A DNA stretch of 64,000 nucleotides from contig NZ_BCBA01000013.1 in assembly GCF_001320245.1 (NCBI RefSeq), forward strand, positions 62,001 through 126,000, given 5' to 3'. The position numbers and the translations under genes were made by a program. Of this stretch, positions 1 through 9,666 are shown piece after piece. This DNA is from Pseudomonas sp. NBRC 111124. GTDB lineage: Bacteria > Pseudomonadota > Gammaproteobacteria > Pseudomonadales > Pseudomonadaceae. Within the stretch, counting starts at the first letter, position 1; each line of letters opens with the position of its first letter. A model generated the notes under the pieces. The model was not told where the DNA came from. It was given only the letters and a program-made list of their open reading frames with translations, and did not search any database.

Positions 1-2133
1 CACCTGCGCAACCTGCCCGGCGTCGCCGAAGCCCGCCTGAACCTGTCCAACCACCGTCTGCTACTCAGCTGGGACGACCAACAACTACCGCTGTCCCGGC
101 TGCTCGCCGAACTGCGCCAGATCGGCTATGCCGCTCACCCGTACCAGCCCGACCAGGCCGCCGAGCAGCTCGCCCGGGAGAACCGTAGCGCCCTGCGTCG
201 CCTGGGCGTGGCCGGGCTGCTGTGGTTCCAGGCGATGATGGCGACGATGGCCACCTGGCCGGAATTCAACATCGACCTGTCGCCAGAGATGCACACCATC
301 CTGCGCTGGGTCGCGCTGTTCCTGACCATTCCCATTGTGTTCTACAGCTGCGCGCCGTTCTTCAAGGGCGCCGCGCGCGACCTGCGCACCCGCCACCTGA
401 CCATGGACGTGTCGGTGTCGCTGGCCATTGGCCTGGCCTTCGGCGCAGGCATCTGGACGGCCGTCACCGGCAGCGGCGAACTGTATTTCGATACCGTCGG
501 CATGTTCGCGCTGTTCCTGCTCACTGGCCGCTACCTGGAACGCCGCGCCCGTGAACGCACGGCTGCAGCCACCGCGCAGCTGGTCAACTTGCTGCCAGCG
601 TCGTGCCTGCGCCTGGACAGCTACGGGCGGGCCGAACGCATCCTGCTCGGTGAGCTGCAGCGTGGCAACACCGTGCAAGTGCTGCCCGGCGCGGTGATCC
701 CGGCCGACGGGCGCATCGTCGAAGGCCGCTCCAGCGTCGACGAATCGCTGCTGACTGGCGAGTACCTGCCGCAACCGCGGCGGGTCGGCGAGCGCGTCAC
801 CGGCGGCACGCTGAATGTCGAGAGCACGCTGAACGTGGAAGTCGAAGCCCTCGGCCAGGACTCGCGCCTGTCGGCCATTGTCCGCCTGCTCGAACGGGCG
901 CAGACCGAAAAACCACGGCTGGCGGAAATCGCCGACCACGCTTCGCAGTATTTCCTGCTGTTCTCGCTGCTGGCCGCCGTGGCCATCGGCCTGTGGTGGT
1001 GGTACCTGGACCCGGCGCGGGCGTTCTGGATCGTCCTGGCCATGCTGGTGGCAACCTGCCCGTGCGCCCTGTCCCTGGCCACCCCAACCGCCCTCACCGC
1101 CGCCACTGGGACCTTGCACAAACTCGGTTTGCTGGTGACCCGCGGCCATGTGCTGGAAGGCCTCAACCAGATCGACACGGTGATCTTCGACAAGACCGGC
1201 ACCCTCACCGAAGGCCGCCTGACCCTGCGCAGCATCCGCCCGCTGGCGGCACTGCCTGCCGACCGCTGCCTGGCCCTCGCCGCCGCCCTCGAGAACCGCT
1301 CCGAACACCCGATCGCCCGTGCCTTCGGTCGCACTGCCTGCCCCGCCGATGAGGTGCAGACCGTTCCGGGGCTCGGGCTCGAAGGCAGGGTCGACGGCCA
1401 GCCACTGCGTATTGGCCAGGCCACGTTCGTCTGCGCCCTCAGCGGCGCCGAAATCCCCGCCGTGCCGGAGCCTCGCGGCCAGTGGCTGCTGCTCGGCGAC
1501 CGCCAGGGTCCGCTGGCCTGGTTCGGCCTCGATGATCGCCTGCGCGAGGATGCCCCGGCCCTGCTCACCGCTTGCCAGGCACGCGGTTGGCGCACGTTAC
1601 TGCTGTCCGGTGACAGCTCGCCGATGGTCGCCGAAGTCGCCGCGCAACTGGGCATCGACCAGGCCATCGGTGGCCTGCGCCCGGATGACAAGCTCGAGCG
1701 CCTCAAGGCACTGCAGGCCGCCGGGCGCAAGGTGCTGATGCTCGGCGACGGGGTCAACGATGTGCCGGTGCTGGCCGCCGCCGACATCAGCATCGCCATG
1801 GGCAGCGCTACGGACCTGGCCAAGACCAGCGCCGACGCGGTGCTGCTGTCCAACCGCCTGCAGGCACTGGTGCAGGCCTTCGACCTGGCCCGTCGCACCC
1901 GCCGCAACATCATCGAGAACCTGCTCTGGGCGACCTTGTATAATGGCCTCATGTTGCCGTTCGCCGCGCTAGGCTGGATCACCCCGGTCTGGGCGGCCAT
2001 CGGCATGTCGGTCAGTTCGCTGATCGTGGTGCTCAATGCCCTGCGCCTGACCCGCCTACCGGCGGCCGCGGGCCTGTCCGCGAACGCCCCAGAAGCTTAC
2101 GGAAGGAAGTCGCCATGCCCGCCCTCTATGTGA
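1..2133 (+). CDS. ccoI: CcoI, copper-transporting P-type ATPase for cbb3 oxidase assembly (5' partial)
   Basis: The reading frame is open from base 1, so the N-terminus lies outside the window. The visible 710 residues hold the TGE actuator motif, a membrane TCPC metal site (near base 1057), the phosphorylated DKTGT (Asp codon at 1189) and the GDGVND hinge (near 1746). The CPC motif is that of copper-type P1B ATPases. In this family CcoI moves copper towards the CuB site of cbb3 cytochrome c oxidase. The last 19 nt overlap ccoS, which supports the Cco role over general copper efflux (CopA). The function is known from the family; the substrate assignment here rests on context. Confidence 0.93.
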   Translation, partial: HLRNLPGVAEARLNLSNHRLLLSWDDQQLPLSRLLAELRQIGYAAHPYQPDQAAEQLARENRSALRRLGVAGLLWFQAMMATMATWPEFNIDLSPEMHTILRWVALFLTIPIVFYSCAPFFKGAARDLRTRHLTMDVSVSLAIGLAFGAGIWTAVTGSGELYFDTVGMFALFLLTGRYLERRARERTAAATAQLVNLLPASCLRLDSYGRAERILLGELQRGNTVQVLPGAVIPADGRIVEGRSSVDESLLTGEYLPQPRRVGERVTGGTLNVESTLNVEVEALGQDSRLSAIVRLLERAQTEKPRLAEIADHASQYFLLFSLLAAVAIGLWWWYLDPARAFWIVLAMLVATCPCALSLATPTALTAATGTLHKLGLLVTRGHVLEGLNQIDTVIFDKTGTLTEGRLTLRSIRPLAALPADRCLALAAALENRSEHPIARAFGRTACPADEVQTVPGLGLEGRVDGQPLRIGQATFVCALSGAEIPAVPEPRGQWLLLGDRQGPLAWFGLDDRLREDAPALLTACQARGWRTLLLSGDSSPMVAEVAAQLGIDQAIGGLRPDDKLERLKALQAAGRKVLMLGDGVNDVPVLAAADISIAMGSATDLAKTSADAVLLSNRLQALVQAFDLARRTRRNIIENLLWATLYNGLMLPFAALGWITPVWAAIGMSVSSLIVVLNALRLTRLPAAAGLSANAPEAYGRKSPCPPSM

Positions 2134-2330
2134 TGATCCCGGCCGCCCTGCTGCTGGTTGGCGTGGCCGTCTACATCTTCTTCTGGGCAGTGGACAGCGG
2201 CCAGTACGACGACCTCGAAGGCCCAGCCCACAGCATCCTGTTCGATGACCAGGACCCGCGTCACCAGGCAGCCGTCAAATCCGAAGAAACCGCAGCGCCA
2301 GACGTCAAGGAAGCACCACCCCGTGGCTGA
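2115..2330 (+). CDS. ccoS: CcoS, cbb3-type oxidase assembly protein
   Basis: This 71-residue protein has a single N-terminal transmembrane helix (about residues 4-26) and the family signature [17 protein letters not shown], followed by a short acidic cytoplasmic tail. CcoS is needed for maturation of cbb3 oxidase (haem and copper insertion). It starts inside ccoI (19-nt overlap) after GGAAGG at 2101-2106, and its stop overlaps the next gene by 8 nt, so the three genes are translationally coupled. Confidence 0.93.
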   Translation: MPALYVMIPAALLLVGVAVYIFFWAVDSGQYDDLEGPAHSILFDDQDPRHQAAVKSEETAAPDVKEAPPRG

Positions 2331-3006
2331 TCTGCTTCCCCTGCTCGGCTCGGCACTGGTGCTCGGCCTGCTCGGTGGCGGCCATTGCCTGGGCATGTGC
2401 GGCGGCCTGATGGGCGCGCTGACCCTGGCCATCCCGCCCGAGCAACGGGGCCGACGCCTGCGCCTGCTGGTGGCTTACAACCTGGGGCGCATCCTCAGCT
2501 ATGCCTGCGCCGGCCTGCTACTCGGCCTGGCCGGCTGGGCGCTGGCCAGCAGCCCGGCGGCCATGGCCTTGCGCGTGGTGGCCGCGCTACTTCTGATCAG
2601 CATGGGGTTGTACCTGGCCGGCTGGTGGAGCGGGCTGACCCGCATCGAAGCACTGGGCCGAGGGTTGTGGCGGCATATCCAGCCGGTCGCATCGCGCCTG
2701 ATGCCGGTGTCCAGCATGCCCCGCGCACTGCTGCTGGGGGCGCTATGGGGCTGGTTGCCGTGCGGCTTGGTCTACAGCACCTTGCTGTGGGCGGCCAGTC
2801 AGGGCAATGCGGGGTACAGCGCGGCGCTGATGCTGGGGTTTGGGCTGGGCACCTGGCCGATATTGCTGGCCACCGGATTGGCGGCGGAGCGGGTAAACGC
2901 GTTGTTGAGGCGGCGCAGCGTGCGCATGGCGGGCGGGGTGCTGGTGATCCTGTTTGGCCTATGGACGTTGCCTGGCCCGCACCAGCATTGGCTCATGGGC
3001 CACTGA
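2323..3006 (+). CDS. TauE/SafE-like membrane protein with GHC...CGG motif, cco-cluster linked
   Basis: I chose the GTG at 2323, preceded by AAGGA at 2308-2312, although the frame is open further upstream. This gives 227 residues with about six membrane helices. Near the N-terminus a GGHCLGMCGG motif carries two cysteines and a histidine within a helix, the hallmark of the DsbD/CcdA-like SafE branch often annotated as sulfite exporter TauE/SafE. The start overlaps ccoS by 8 nt. The fixed position between ccoS and hemN in pseudomonads suggests a role in metal or redox handling during cbb3 maturation. That role is inference. Confidence 0.8.
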   Translation: MADLLPLLGSALVLGLLGGGHCLGMCGGLMGALTLAIPPEQRGRRLRLLVAYNLGRILSYACAGLLLGLAGWALASSPAAMALRVVAALLLISMGLYLAGWWSGLTRIEALGRGLWRHIQPVASRLMPVSSMPRALLLGALWGWLPCGLVYSTLLWAASQGNAGYSAALMLGFGLGTWPILLATGLAAERVNALLRRRSVRMAGGVLVILFGLWTLPGPHQHWLMGH

Positions 3007-3034
3007 TGGGGCCGCAAGGCAGCCCCTGTGTGCC

Positions 3035-3048
3035 TTGATACAAATCAA
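3035..3048 (+). promoter_or_regulatory. Perfect Anr/Fnr box of hemN
   Basis: TTGAT-ACAA-ATCAA is a full match to the Fnr/Anr consensus TTGATNNNNATCAA. A plausible -10 (TAGACT, 3071-3076) predicts a transcription start near 3083, which puts the box centre at about -41.5, the class II activator position. hemN should therefore be induced at low oxygen by the Anr encoded just downstream. Confidence 0.85.
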
Positions 3049-3110
3049 CACAGTTTCTTACAGACAGCCCTAGACTCCGGACATTGCTGCATCACCCGGG
3101 GACCGCCCAC

Positions 3111-4493
3111 ATGCTCGCCGACTTAAGCTGGGATGCCGACCTGATCCGCCGCTACGATCTCGCCGGCCCGCGCTACACCTCCTACCCGACCGCCGTGCAA
3201 CTGCACAGCGAGGTAGGCTCGTTCGACCTGCTGCACGCCCTGCGCGAGAGCCGCCGGGCGGTGCGCCCGCTGTCGCTGTACGTGCACGTGCCGTTCTGCG
3301 CCAACATCTGCTACTACTGCGCCTGCAACAAGGTCATCACCAAGGACCGCGGCCGCGCTGCGCCCTATCTGCAGCGCCTGGAGCAGGAGATCCAGCTGAT
3401 CGCCTGCCACCTGGACCCTAAACAGCGTGTTGAACAGCTGCATTTCGGTGGTGGCACGCCAACCTTCCTCAGCCACGTGGAACTGCGCCAGCTGATGGCC
3501 ACCCTGCGCCAGCACTTCAACCTGCTGGATGACGATTCTGGCGATTACGGCATCGAGATCGACCCGCGCGAAGCCGACTGGTCGACCATGGGCCTGCTCC
3601 GCGAACTCGGTTTCAACCGCGTCAGCCTCGGCGTGCAGGACCTCGACCCGGCTGTGCAGCGTGCGATCAACCGCCTGCAGAGCCTGGAGCAGACCCGCAC
3701 CCTGATCGAAGCCGCGCGCACCCTGCAGTTCCGCTCGGTCAACCTCGACCTGATCTACGGCCTGCCCAAACAGACCGTTGACGGCTTCGCCCGCACCGTC
3801 GACGAGGTGATCCGCCTGCAACCGGACCGCCTCTCGGTGTTCAACTATGCCCACTTGCCCGAGCGCTTCATGCCGCAGCGGCGTATCGACAGCAACGACT
3901 TGCCGACCCCGGCAGCGAAGCTCGAGATGCTGCGCAACACCATCGAGCAGTTGACCGCCGCCGGCTACCGCTACATCGGCATGGACCACTTCGCCCTGCC
4001 CGACGACGAGCTGGCGATCGCCCAGGAAGAAGGCGCCCTGCAGCGCAACTTCCAGGGGTATACCACCCACGGCCATTGCGACCTGATCGGCCTGGGGGTA
4101 TCGGCGATCAGCCAGATCGGCGACCTGTACTGCCAGAACAGCAGTGACCTCAATACCTACCAGGACACCCTGTCCAACGCCCAGCTGGCCACCCAGCGCG
4201 GGCTGGTCTGCAACCACGATGACCGTTTGCGGCGGGCCGTGATCCAGCAGCTGATCTGCCATTTCGAACTGGACTACGAGCCGATCGAGGAGGCTTTCAC
4301 CATCGATTTCCGTGGTTATTTCAACGACCTCTGGCCAGAGCTGCAGACCCTGCAGCGCGACGGCCTGATCAGCCTGGATGACAAGGGCATCCGCATCCTG
4401 CCCGCCGGGCGACTGTTGGCGCGCTCGGTGTGCATGGTGTTCGATGCCTACCTGGCGATGCACAACCGTCAGCGTTTCTCGCGGGTGATCTGA
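3111..4493 (+). CDS. hemN: Oxygen-independent coproporphyrinogen III oxidase (radical SAM)
   Basis: The start at 3111 gives 460 residues, the usual HemN length; the frame is open 27 nt further upstream. HemN decarboxylates two propionates of coproporphyrinogen III to give protoporphyrinogen IX without O2. The radical-SAM CX3CX2C motif is at Cys63-Cys67-Cys70, with the extra conserved Cys72, after the YVHVPFC strand. A GGGTP motif and the HemN C-terminal domain follow. It sits behind a perfect Anr box and beside anr, fitting anaerobic haem synthesis that supports the neighbouring cbb3 assembly genes. Confidence 0.96.
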   Translation: MLADLSWDADLIRRYDLAGPRYTSYPTAVQLHSEVGSFDLLHALRESRRAVRPLSLYVHVPFCANICYYCACNKVITKDRGRAAPYLQRLEQEIQLIACHLDPKQRVEQLHFGGGTPTFLSHVELRQLMATLRQHFNLLDDDSGDYGIEIDPREADWSTMGLLRELGFNRVSLGVQDLDPAVQRAINRLQSLEQTRTLIEAARTLQFRSVNLDLIYGLPKQTVDGFARTVDEVIRLQPDRLSVFNYAHLPERFMPQRRIDSNDLPTPAAKLEMLRNTIEQLTAAGYRYIGMDHFALPDDELAIAQEEGALQRNFQGYTTHGHCDLIGLGVSAISQIGDLYCQNSSDLNTYQDTLSNAQLATQRGLVCNHDDRLRRAVIQQLICHFELDYEPIEEAFTIDFRGYFNDLWPELQTLQRDGLISLDDKGIRILPAGRLLARSVCMVFDAYLAMHNRQRFSRVI

Positions 4494-4558
4494 CGCGCCA
4501 GTCGATCGACCGCATAGACAACCCCCTTGACCAGGCACACTATGGGCACACTAGGACT

Positions 4559-4579
4559 CCCGGCAGGTTGTTTGCCGGG
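4559..4579 (+). terminator. Hairpin after hemN
   Basis: CCCGGCA-ggttgtt-TGCCGGG forms a 7-bp GC-rich stem about 65 nt after the hemN stop. There is no T-tract, so it may be a weak terminator or an mRNA 3' end rather than an intrinsic terminator. Confidence 0.4.
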
Positions 4580-4678
4580 GCTTCGCCGGAGCGCACCACA
4601 AACGCGCAACTGGCCTACACCCTGTGTCGTAGGTTACCCTTACGACTTATGTGTGCTTTCCCACAAGGATCGATCCAA

Positions 4679-5413
4679 ATGTCCGAGCCAGTCAAACTGC
4701 GCGCTCACAACCAGGCCCATTGCAAGGATTGCAGCCTGGCCCCCCTGTGTCTGCCTCTTTCGCTCAACCTGGAAGACATGGATGCACTGGATGAAATCGT
4801 CAAACGCGGTCGCCCGCTGAAGAAAGGCGAGTTCCTGTTCCGCCAGGGTGACAATTTCGGCTCGGTTTACGCCGTACGTTCCGGCGCCCTGAAAACCTTC
4901 AGCCTGAGCGACAGCGGCGAAGAACAGATCACTGGCTTCCACCTGCCCAGCGAGCTGGTCGGCCTGTCCGGCATGGACACCGAGGCCTACCCGGTGTCGG
5001 CCCAGGCCCAGGAAACCACCTCGGTCTGTGAAATCCCCTTCGAGCGCCTCGATGAGCTCTCCGTTCAGCTGCCACAGCTGCGTCGCCAGCTGATGCGGGT
5101 GATGAGCCGCGAAATTCGCGATGACCAGCAGATGATGCTGTTGCTGTCGAAGAAGACCGCCGATGAACGCATCGCCACCTTCCTGGTCAACCTGTCCGCA
5201 CGCTTCCGCGCCCGCGGCTACTCGGCCAACCAGTTCCGCCTGAGCATGTCGCGCAACGAGATCGGCAACTACCTGGGCCTGGCGGTGGAAACCGTGTCAC
5301 GGGTGTTCACCCGCTTCCAGCAGAACGGCCTGATCCGCGCCGAAGGCAAAGAAGTGCATATCCTTGACCCGATCCAGCTGTGCGCCCTGGCCGGCGGTGC
5401 AATCGAGGCCTGA
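4679..5413 (+). CDS. anr: Anr, oxygen-sensing Fnr-family transcription regulator
   Basis: The start at 4679 follows AAGGA at 4665-4669 and gives 244 residues. The N-terminal cysteines Cys15, Cys18 and Cys24, with a further Cys near residue 117, are the expected ligands of the oxygen-labile 4Fe-4S cluster. A cNMP-fold domain, a dimer helix and a C-terminal Crp-type helix-turn-helix ([19 protein letters not shown]) follow. Anr activates microaerobic genes such as cbb3-1/2 subunits and hemN. An imperfect hairpin (GTCGTAGG/CTTACGAC, 4626-4646) lies in the region just upstream of its ribosome-binding site. Confidence 0.96.
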   Translation: MSEPVKLRAHNQAHCKDCSLAPLCLPLSLNLEDMDALDEIVKRGRPLKKGEFLFRQGDNFGSVYAVRSGALKTFSLSDSGEEQITGFHLPSELVGLSGMDTEAYPVSAQAQETTSVCEIPFERLDELSVQLPQLRRQLMRVMSREIRDDQQMMLLLSKKTADERIATFLVNLSARFRARGYSANQFRLSMSRNEIGNYLGLAVETVSRVFTRFQQNGLIRAEGKEVHILDPIQLCALAGGAIEA

Positions 5414-5468
5414 GCCCAGCGTTTAGCGGGTATACTTGGGCATTCGTTTTCCCAGGATACCCGCGACA

Positions 5469-6017
5469 ATGCACAGCGACGCCTTCGACCTCAAAGCCCT
5501 GATCCGCCCGGTGGTGGACTTCCCCAAGCCCGGCGTGATCTTCCGCGACATCACCCCGCTGTTCCAGTCGCCGCGCGGGCTGCGCTATGTTGCCGATCAG
5601 TTCATCGAGCGTTACGTCGAGGCTGAGTTCAGCCATATCGGCGCCATGGACGCACGTGGTTTCCTGATCGGTTCGATCATCGCCCACCAGCTGAACAAGC
5701 CGCTGATCCTGTTCCGCAAGCAGGGCAAGCTGCCGGCTGACGTGTTGAGCGAGGGCTACCAGACCGAATATGGCGAAGCTTTCCTGGAAGTGCATGCCGA
5801 CAGCCTGTGCGAAGGCGATTCGGTGCTGATCTTCGATGACCTGATTGCCACCGGTGGCACCCTTCTGGCCGCGGCCAACCTGGTGCGTCGCACCGGGGCA
5901 CAGGTGTTCGAGGCAGCGGCGATCATCGACCTGCCGGAGCTGGATGGCTCGCGCCGACTGCAGGCGGCCGGGGTCCCGACCTTCTGCCTGACCGAGTTTT
6001 CCCTGAGCGAATACTGA
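5469..6017 (+). CDS. apt: Adenine phosphoribosyltransferase
   Basis: The 182-residue protein carries the PRPP-binding signature [13 protein letters not shown] (about residues 121-133). Apt salvages adenine to AMP with PRPP in the cytoplasm. I took the ATG at 5469 (AGGA at 5454-5457) over an in-frame ATG at 5436, since the [15 protein letters not shown] start matches the usual length. It lies 55 nt after anr and converges on recR. Confidence 0.95.
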
Positions 6018-6026
6018 GTTGCTGTC

Positions 6027-6047
6027 TGGGGCCGCTTTGCGGCTCCA
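6027..6047. terminator. Hairpin between convergent apt and recR
   Basis: TGGGGCCGC-TTT-GCGGCTCCA gives a near-perfect 9-bp stem in the 35-nt gap between two convergent genes. It has no clear T-tract on either side, but position and symmetry fit a shared terminator. Confidence 0.5.
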
Positions 6048-6052
6048 GCCCA

Positions 6053-6655
6053 TTACAGCGAGATCGGCTTGCGCCCGGCAAACGCATGAGCCAGCGTCCC
6101 GCCATCGACCAGCTCCAGCTCCCCGCCCAGCGGCACACCATGGGCAATCCGCGACGCCACCAGCCCTTTCTCGTTCAGCAACTGGGCGATGTAGTGCGCC
6201 GTCGCTTCACCTTCCACGGTCGGGTTGGTCGCCAAAATCACCTCGGTGAAGCTGCCCTGCTCCTCGATCCGCGCCATTAGCTGCGGCACACCAATCGCCT
6301 CAGGGCCCAGGCCATCGAGCGGTGACAAGTGCCCCTTGAGCACAAAGTAGCGCCCACGGTAGCCAGTCTGCTCCACCGCATACACATCCATCGGCCCCTC
6401 CACCACGCACAGCTGGGTATCGTCGCGGCGCGGGTCGCTGCACTGCGGGCACAGTTCCTGCTCAGTCAGGGTCCGGCACTGGCGGCAATGCCCTACCCCC
6501 TCCATGGCCTGGCTCAGTGCCTGGGCCAGGCGCAGGCCGCCACTGCGGTCACGCTCGAGCAGCTGCAGGGCCATGCGCTGGGCGGTTTTCTGGCCGACAC
6601 CCGGGAGGGTACGCAGGGCGTCGATCAGTTGGCGGATCAGGGGGCTGAAGCTCAT
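6053..6655 (-). CDS. recR: Recombination mediator protein RecR
   Basis: Starting at 6655 ([21 protein letters not shown]) gives the standard 200 residues. An N-terminal helix-hairpin-helix, a four-cysteine zinc finger (CRQC...CPQC) and a Toprim domain are visible. RecR works with RecO/RecF to load RecA on SSB-covered DNA. In most gamma-proteobacteria recR directly follows dnaX-ybaB. Here two unrelated genes and a terminator lie between ybaB and recR, so it must use its own promoter or read-through from the MHS gene 56 bp upstream. Confidence 0.95.
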   Translation of the reverse strand: MSFSPLIRQLIDALRTLPGVGQKTAQRMALQLLERDRSGGLRLAQALSQAMEGVGHCRQCRTLTEQELCPQCSDPRRDDTQLCVVEGPMDVYAVEQTGYRGRYFVLKGHLSPLDGLGPEAIGVPQLMARIEEQGSFTEVILATNPTVEGEATAHYIAQLLNEKGLVASRIAHGVPLGGELELVDGGTLAHAFAGRKPISL

Positions 6656-6711
6656 GGGTAAGGCCTGACAAATCAATAAGAGCCGGTTTATACCCACCAG
6701 TGCCTGTTGCG

Positions 6712-8025
6712 TCAAATCAACGCTGGCTTACCAGGCTTTTCACCCGGGCCCGAACGCACGGCCAACACCGCCACCAGTGAGATGGCCACCGTCGCCAGCA
6801 GGTACAAGGCCACCGGTTGCCAGCTGCCGTTGTAGCGACTGAGCAGGAACGTGGCGATCAACGGTGCGGTGCCGCCGGCCAGGGCAGCGCCCAGCTGATA
6901 GCCCAGGGTGATGCCGGTGTAACGCACCCGGGTGGAGAAGATTTCCGAACTCATGGTGCCAAGCACGGCGGTCACCGGCGCCCACAGCACGCCGAAGGCG
7001 ATCACGGTCGCCAGCATCAGCCCCCAGGTTGTACGGGTGTCGAGCAACATGAAGTACGGCACGATGAACGCGGCGATCAGCAGGATGCCGGCGATGTACA
7101 CCGCTTTGCGCCCGACCTTGTCCGACAGCCAACCCATGACCGGGATCATCAGCGAAGCGACCGCCGCGCCAACCATGACGGCATTGAGGGTGCTGACCTT
7201 GTCGTAGCCCAGCGTGGTGACCGCGTAGCTGACCACGAAGGTCGAGAAGATATAGAAGGGCGCCGTTTCCACCACTTTCAGGCCGGCGGCAATCAGCACT
7301 TCGCGCCAGTGGTCGCGCAAGGTTTCGACCAGCGGCATCTTCGCCACGTTGCCGGAAGCCTTGGCTTTCTTGAAGTCCGGCGTTTCGTCCAGGCCGTGGC
7401 GAATCCACAGGCCCAGGAATACCAGCCCGGCACTGAGCACGAACGGCACCCGCCAGCCCCAACTCATGAACTGCTCGTCCGGAAGCATGGCCATCAGGCT
7501 TACGGCCATGGTCGCCAGCAGCATGCCCACCGTCACACCAACCTGCGGCACACTGCCGAACAGGCCTTTACGATTTGCCGGGGCGTATTCATAGGCCAGC
7601 AGCAGCGCGCCACCCCACTCGCCACCGATGCCCAGGCCCTGGATCACGCGCAAGGTGATCAGCAGCACCGGCGCCCACACGCCGATATGCTCATAGGTGG
7701 GCAGGCAACCGATCAGCACGGTTGCGCCTCCCATCAGCGACAAGGTGATGACCAGTGTCTTCTTGCGCCCGATGCGGTCGCCAATATGGGCAAACAGCAC
7801 ACCACCGATGGGCCGCACGAAGAAGGTCAGGGAAAACGACAAGTAAGCCAGCAACAGGCCCACTACTGGATCGAAGGTGGGGAAAAACAGCTTGTTGAAT
7901 ACCAGGGCGGCGGCGGTACCGTAGAGGAAATAGTCGAACCATTCGATGGAGCTGCCGGTAAGGCTGGCGACCAAGGCTCGGCCACGCCCTTGGTTTGCTG
8001 AGGGGGTTGCACTGGAAGGCGTCAT
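6712..8025 (-). CDS. MFS transporter, metabolite:H+ symporter (MHS) family
   Basis: This 437-residue, 12-helix protein opens with [20 protein letters not shown], typical of the MHS subfamily (ProP, KgtP, ShiA, CitA). It has the loop-2/3 motif [11 protein letters not shown] and [10 protein letters not shown] in the second half. MHS members take up small organic acids, osmolytes or shikimate-like acids; the substrate cannot be read from the sequence. It is divergent from a pyrroline-5-carboxylate-reductase-like gene across a 361-bp AT-rich region with repeated GGTTGCACC boxes, which suggests a shared regulator and possibly a proline- or imine-like substrate. That is inference. Confidence 0.88.
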   Translation of the reverse strand: MTPSSATPSANQGRGRALVASLTGSSIEWFDYFLYGTAAALVFNKLFFPTFDPVVGLLLAYLSFSLTFFVRPIGGVLFAHIGDRIGRKKTLVITLSLMGGATVLIGCLPTYEHIGVWAPVLLITLRVIQGLGIGGEWGGALLLAYEYAPANRKGLFGSVPQVGVTVGMLLATMAVSLMAMLPDEQFMSWGWRVPFVLSAGLVFLGLWIRHGLDETPDFKKAKASGNVAKMPLVETLRDHWREVLIAAGLKVVETAPFYIFSTFVVSYAVTTLGYDKVSTLNAVMVGAAVASLMIPVMGWLSDKVGRKAVYIAGILLIAAFIVPYFMLLDTRTTWGLMLATVIAFGVLWAPVTAVLGTMSSEIFSTRVRYTGITLGYQLGAALAGGTAPLIATFLLSRYNGSWQPVALYLLATVAISLVAVLAVRSGPGEKPGKPALI

Positions 8026-8386
8026 TCAAGTCTCCGCTTTTTTGATGTTATGTCGGCGAGCACAGTGTGAATTGGCGCAAAAGAGCAACCGGGTTGCACC
8101 GTTGCGAGCGAATCTTATTCAAACTTATAAAAAAGGTGCAACCATGATTAAACGATTAATCTTGACTCAACCCGAAAATAATAGAGAAATGCCCTAATTT
8201 GATTCAGTGAAACAGCAAAAACGCCACGTATCACCGAAAGGGTGCATCGATGACCGGCGAGTCACGGACTTGATTGCCGCTCCACAGTTACCATCCAGTA
8301 TTTGGAGGTTGCACTAGGTTGCACCTTTAGTGAAAAAGCCTTTAATCTAAAAGCGACATAACAACAAACACAACGCGAGGCATTGA
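8026..8386. promoter_or_regulatory. Divergent promoter region with repeated GGTTGCACC boxes
   Basis: This 361-bp gap is visibly AT-richer than its surroundings and has no gene. It contains GGTTGCACC at 8092-8100 inside the inverted repeat GCAACC-G-GGTTGC (8085-8097), the reverse copy GGTGCAACC at 8135-8143, and two tandem copies at 8307-8315 (GGTTGCACT) and 8317-8325, exactly 10 bp apart. The TTGCAC inside the 8317 copy could serve as a -35 with TAATCT 18 bp downstream, reading into the proC-like gene. The 8135 copy could be a -35 for the MHS gene. The binding factor is unknown. Confidence 0.6.
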
Positions 8387-9181
8387 ATGAACGTGCTATT
8401 CATCGGTTATGGGCGCATGGGCGGCGCACTGGGCGACGCCTGGATCAAGGGCGGGCTGGTCCAGCGGTTGAGCATCGTCGACCCAGGGTTGAGCGCGGAC
8501 GCCGCAGCAGGCCGCTACACCCGACTGCACGATGTACCCGCCGAGCAGGCATTCGAACTGATCGTGCTCGCAGTCAAGCCAGCCTACGCAAGCAGCGCGC
8601 TCGCCGGATTGAGTGATCGCCAGTGCAGCCAGGCCACAGTGGTCTCGGTGGCTGCGGGAGTTACCGAGGCCAGCCTGAGCGACGCCGTCGGCCAGCGCTG
8701 CCCGGTGGTGCGGGCCATGCCAAATACTCCGGTACTGCTGGGTGCGGGCTGCACCGGCCTGTATGCAGGTGCGCAGTTCGATGCAACGCGCAAGGCAGTG
8801 ATAAGCCGCCTATTCGAGGCGGTAGGCGCGGCTTACTGGGTGGATGAAGAACAACAGCTGGATGCGGTCACAGCCATCAGCGGCAGCGGCCCGGCATATT
8901 ACCACCTGTTCAGTGAAGCACTTGCCGACGCAGGGGTGAAGCTGGGGCTGGGGGCTGAACTGGCACGAAACCTGGCGGCGCAAACTGCGTTCGGCGCAGC
9001 CACTGTGCAACATCAGGCTTATGCCGATTTCACCGAACTGCGCGCCGCGGTAACTTCACCTAACGGCACTACCGCTGCGGCTATTGAAGTATTTGAAAGT
9101 CAACGCAAACTTCGCGAACTGGTGGAACAGGCAACTTCAGCCGCGCATCGACGCTCGATGGAACTGTCGAAAGAGGCTTGA
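8387..9181 (+). CDS. Pyrroline-5-carboxylate reductase family protein (ProC-like)
   Basis: The 264-residue protein has an N-terminal Rossmann loop (IGYGRMGGALG), the P5CR segment VRAMPNTP, and the C-terminal signature SGSGPAYYHLFSEALADAGVKLGL followed by TSPNGTTAAA. Canonical ProC has TSPGGTT, so one Gly is Asn. ProC reduces pyrroline-5-carboxylate to proline with NAD(P)H. A housekeeping proC is normally located elsewhere in pseudomonads (beside yggS/pilT), so this is probably a paralogue for another cyclic imine or for catabolism. It is divergent from the MHS transporter. Confidence 0.85.
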   Translation: MNVLFIGYGRMGGALGDAWIKGGLVQRLSIVDPGLSADAAAGRYTRLHDVPAEQAFELIVLAVKPAYASSALAGLSDRQCSQATVVSVAAGVTEASLSDAVGQRCPVVRAMPNTPVLLGAGCTGLYAGAQFDATRKAVISRLFEAVGAAYWVDEEQQLDAVTAISGSGPAYYHLFSEALADAGVKLGLGAELARNLAAQTAFGAATVQHQAYADFTELRAAVTSPNGTTAAAIEVFESQRKLRELVEQATSAAHRRSMELSKEA

Positions 9182-9211
9182 GCGAACGACTTTTAATTGG
9201 TCAATCATTCA

Positions 9212-9252
9212 AACAAAAAAGCCGCCACTGGATACCCAGCGGCGGCTTCTTG
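9212..9252 (-). terminator. Rho-independent terminator of dnaX-ybaB
   Basis: Read on the minus strand, an AAGCCGCC...GGCGGC stem with a short loop (9219-9250) is followed by TTTTTTGTTTG. This is a convincing intrinsic terminator ending the dnaX-ybaB transcript before it could reach recR. Reading plus, it may also stop the proC-like gene, though the following T-run is poor. Confidence 0.85.
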
Positions 9253-9266
9253 AACTTGCCGAGACC

Positions 9267-9602
9267 TTAGAACGGCATCTTGAAGCCCGGTGGCAACTGC
9301 ATGCCAGCGGTCATGTTGCCCATCTTGTCCTGGCTGTTCTGCTCGATCTTGCGCACCGCGTCGTTCAGCGCAGCGGCAATCAGGTCTTCCAGCACTTCCT
9401 TGTCGTCTTCATCGGTCGACATCAGGCTCTGGTCGATGCTGACACGCTTGACGTCGTGACGACCGGTCATCACCACGCTCACCAGGCCGCCACCGGACTG
9501 GCCAGTGACTTCGGCGTTGGCCAGCTCTTCCTGCATCTTCTGCATCTTTTCCTGCATCTGCTGGGCCTGCTTCATCAGGCCGGCCATGCCACCTTTCATC
9601 AT
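9267..9602 (-). CDS. ybaB: YbaB/EbfC nucleoid-associated protein
   Basis: I start at 9602 ([12 protein letters not shown]), preceded on the minus strand by GAGG at good spacing, giving 111 residues; a start at 9626 would add eight residues. The N-terminal helix [23 protein letters not shown] and the [11 protein letters not shown] strand are characteristic. YbaB forms dimers that bind DNA. It follows dnaX by 64 nt in the same direction, and its transcript ends at the strong terminator just downstream. Confidence 0.95.
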   Translation of the reverse strand: MMKGGMAGLMKQAQQMQEKMQKMQEELANAEVTGQSGGGLVSVVMTGRHDVKRVSIDQSLMSTDEDDKEVLEDLIAAALNDAVRKIEQNSQDKMGNMTAGMQLPPGFKMPF

Positions 9603-9666
9603 GGGGGTATACCTCGATTGGGTCATGTGATGCGGCCTTGCACGGGGCCGGCCGCATGGTTATCGG

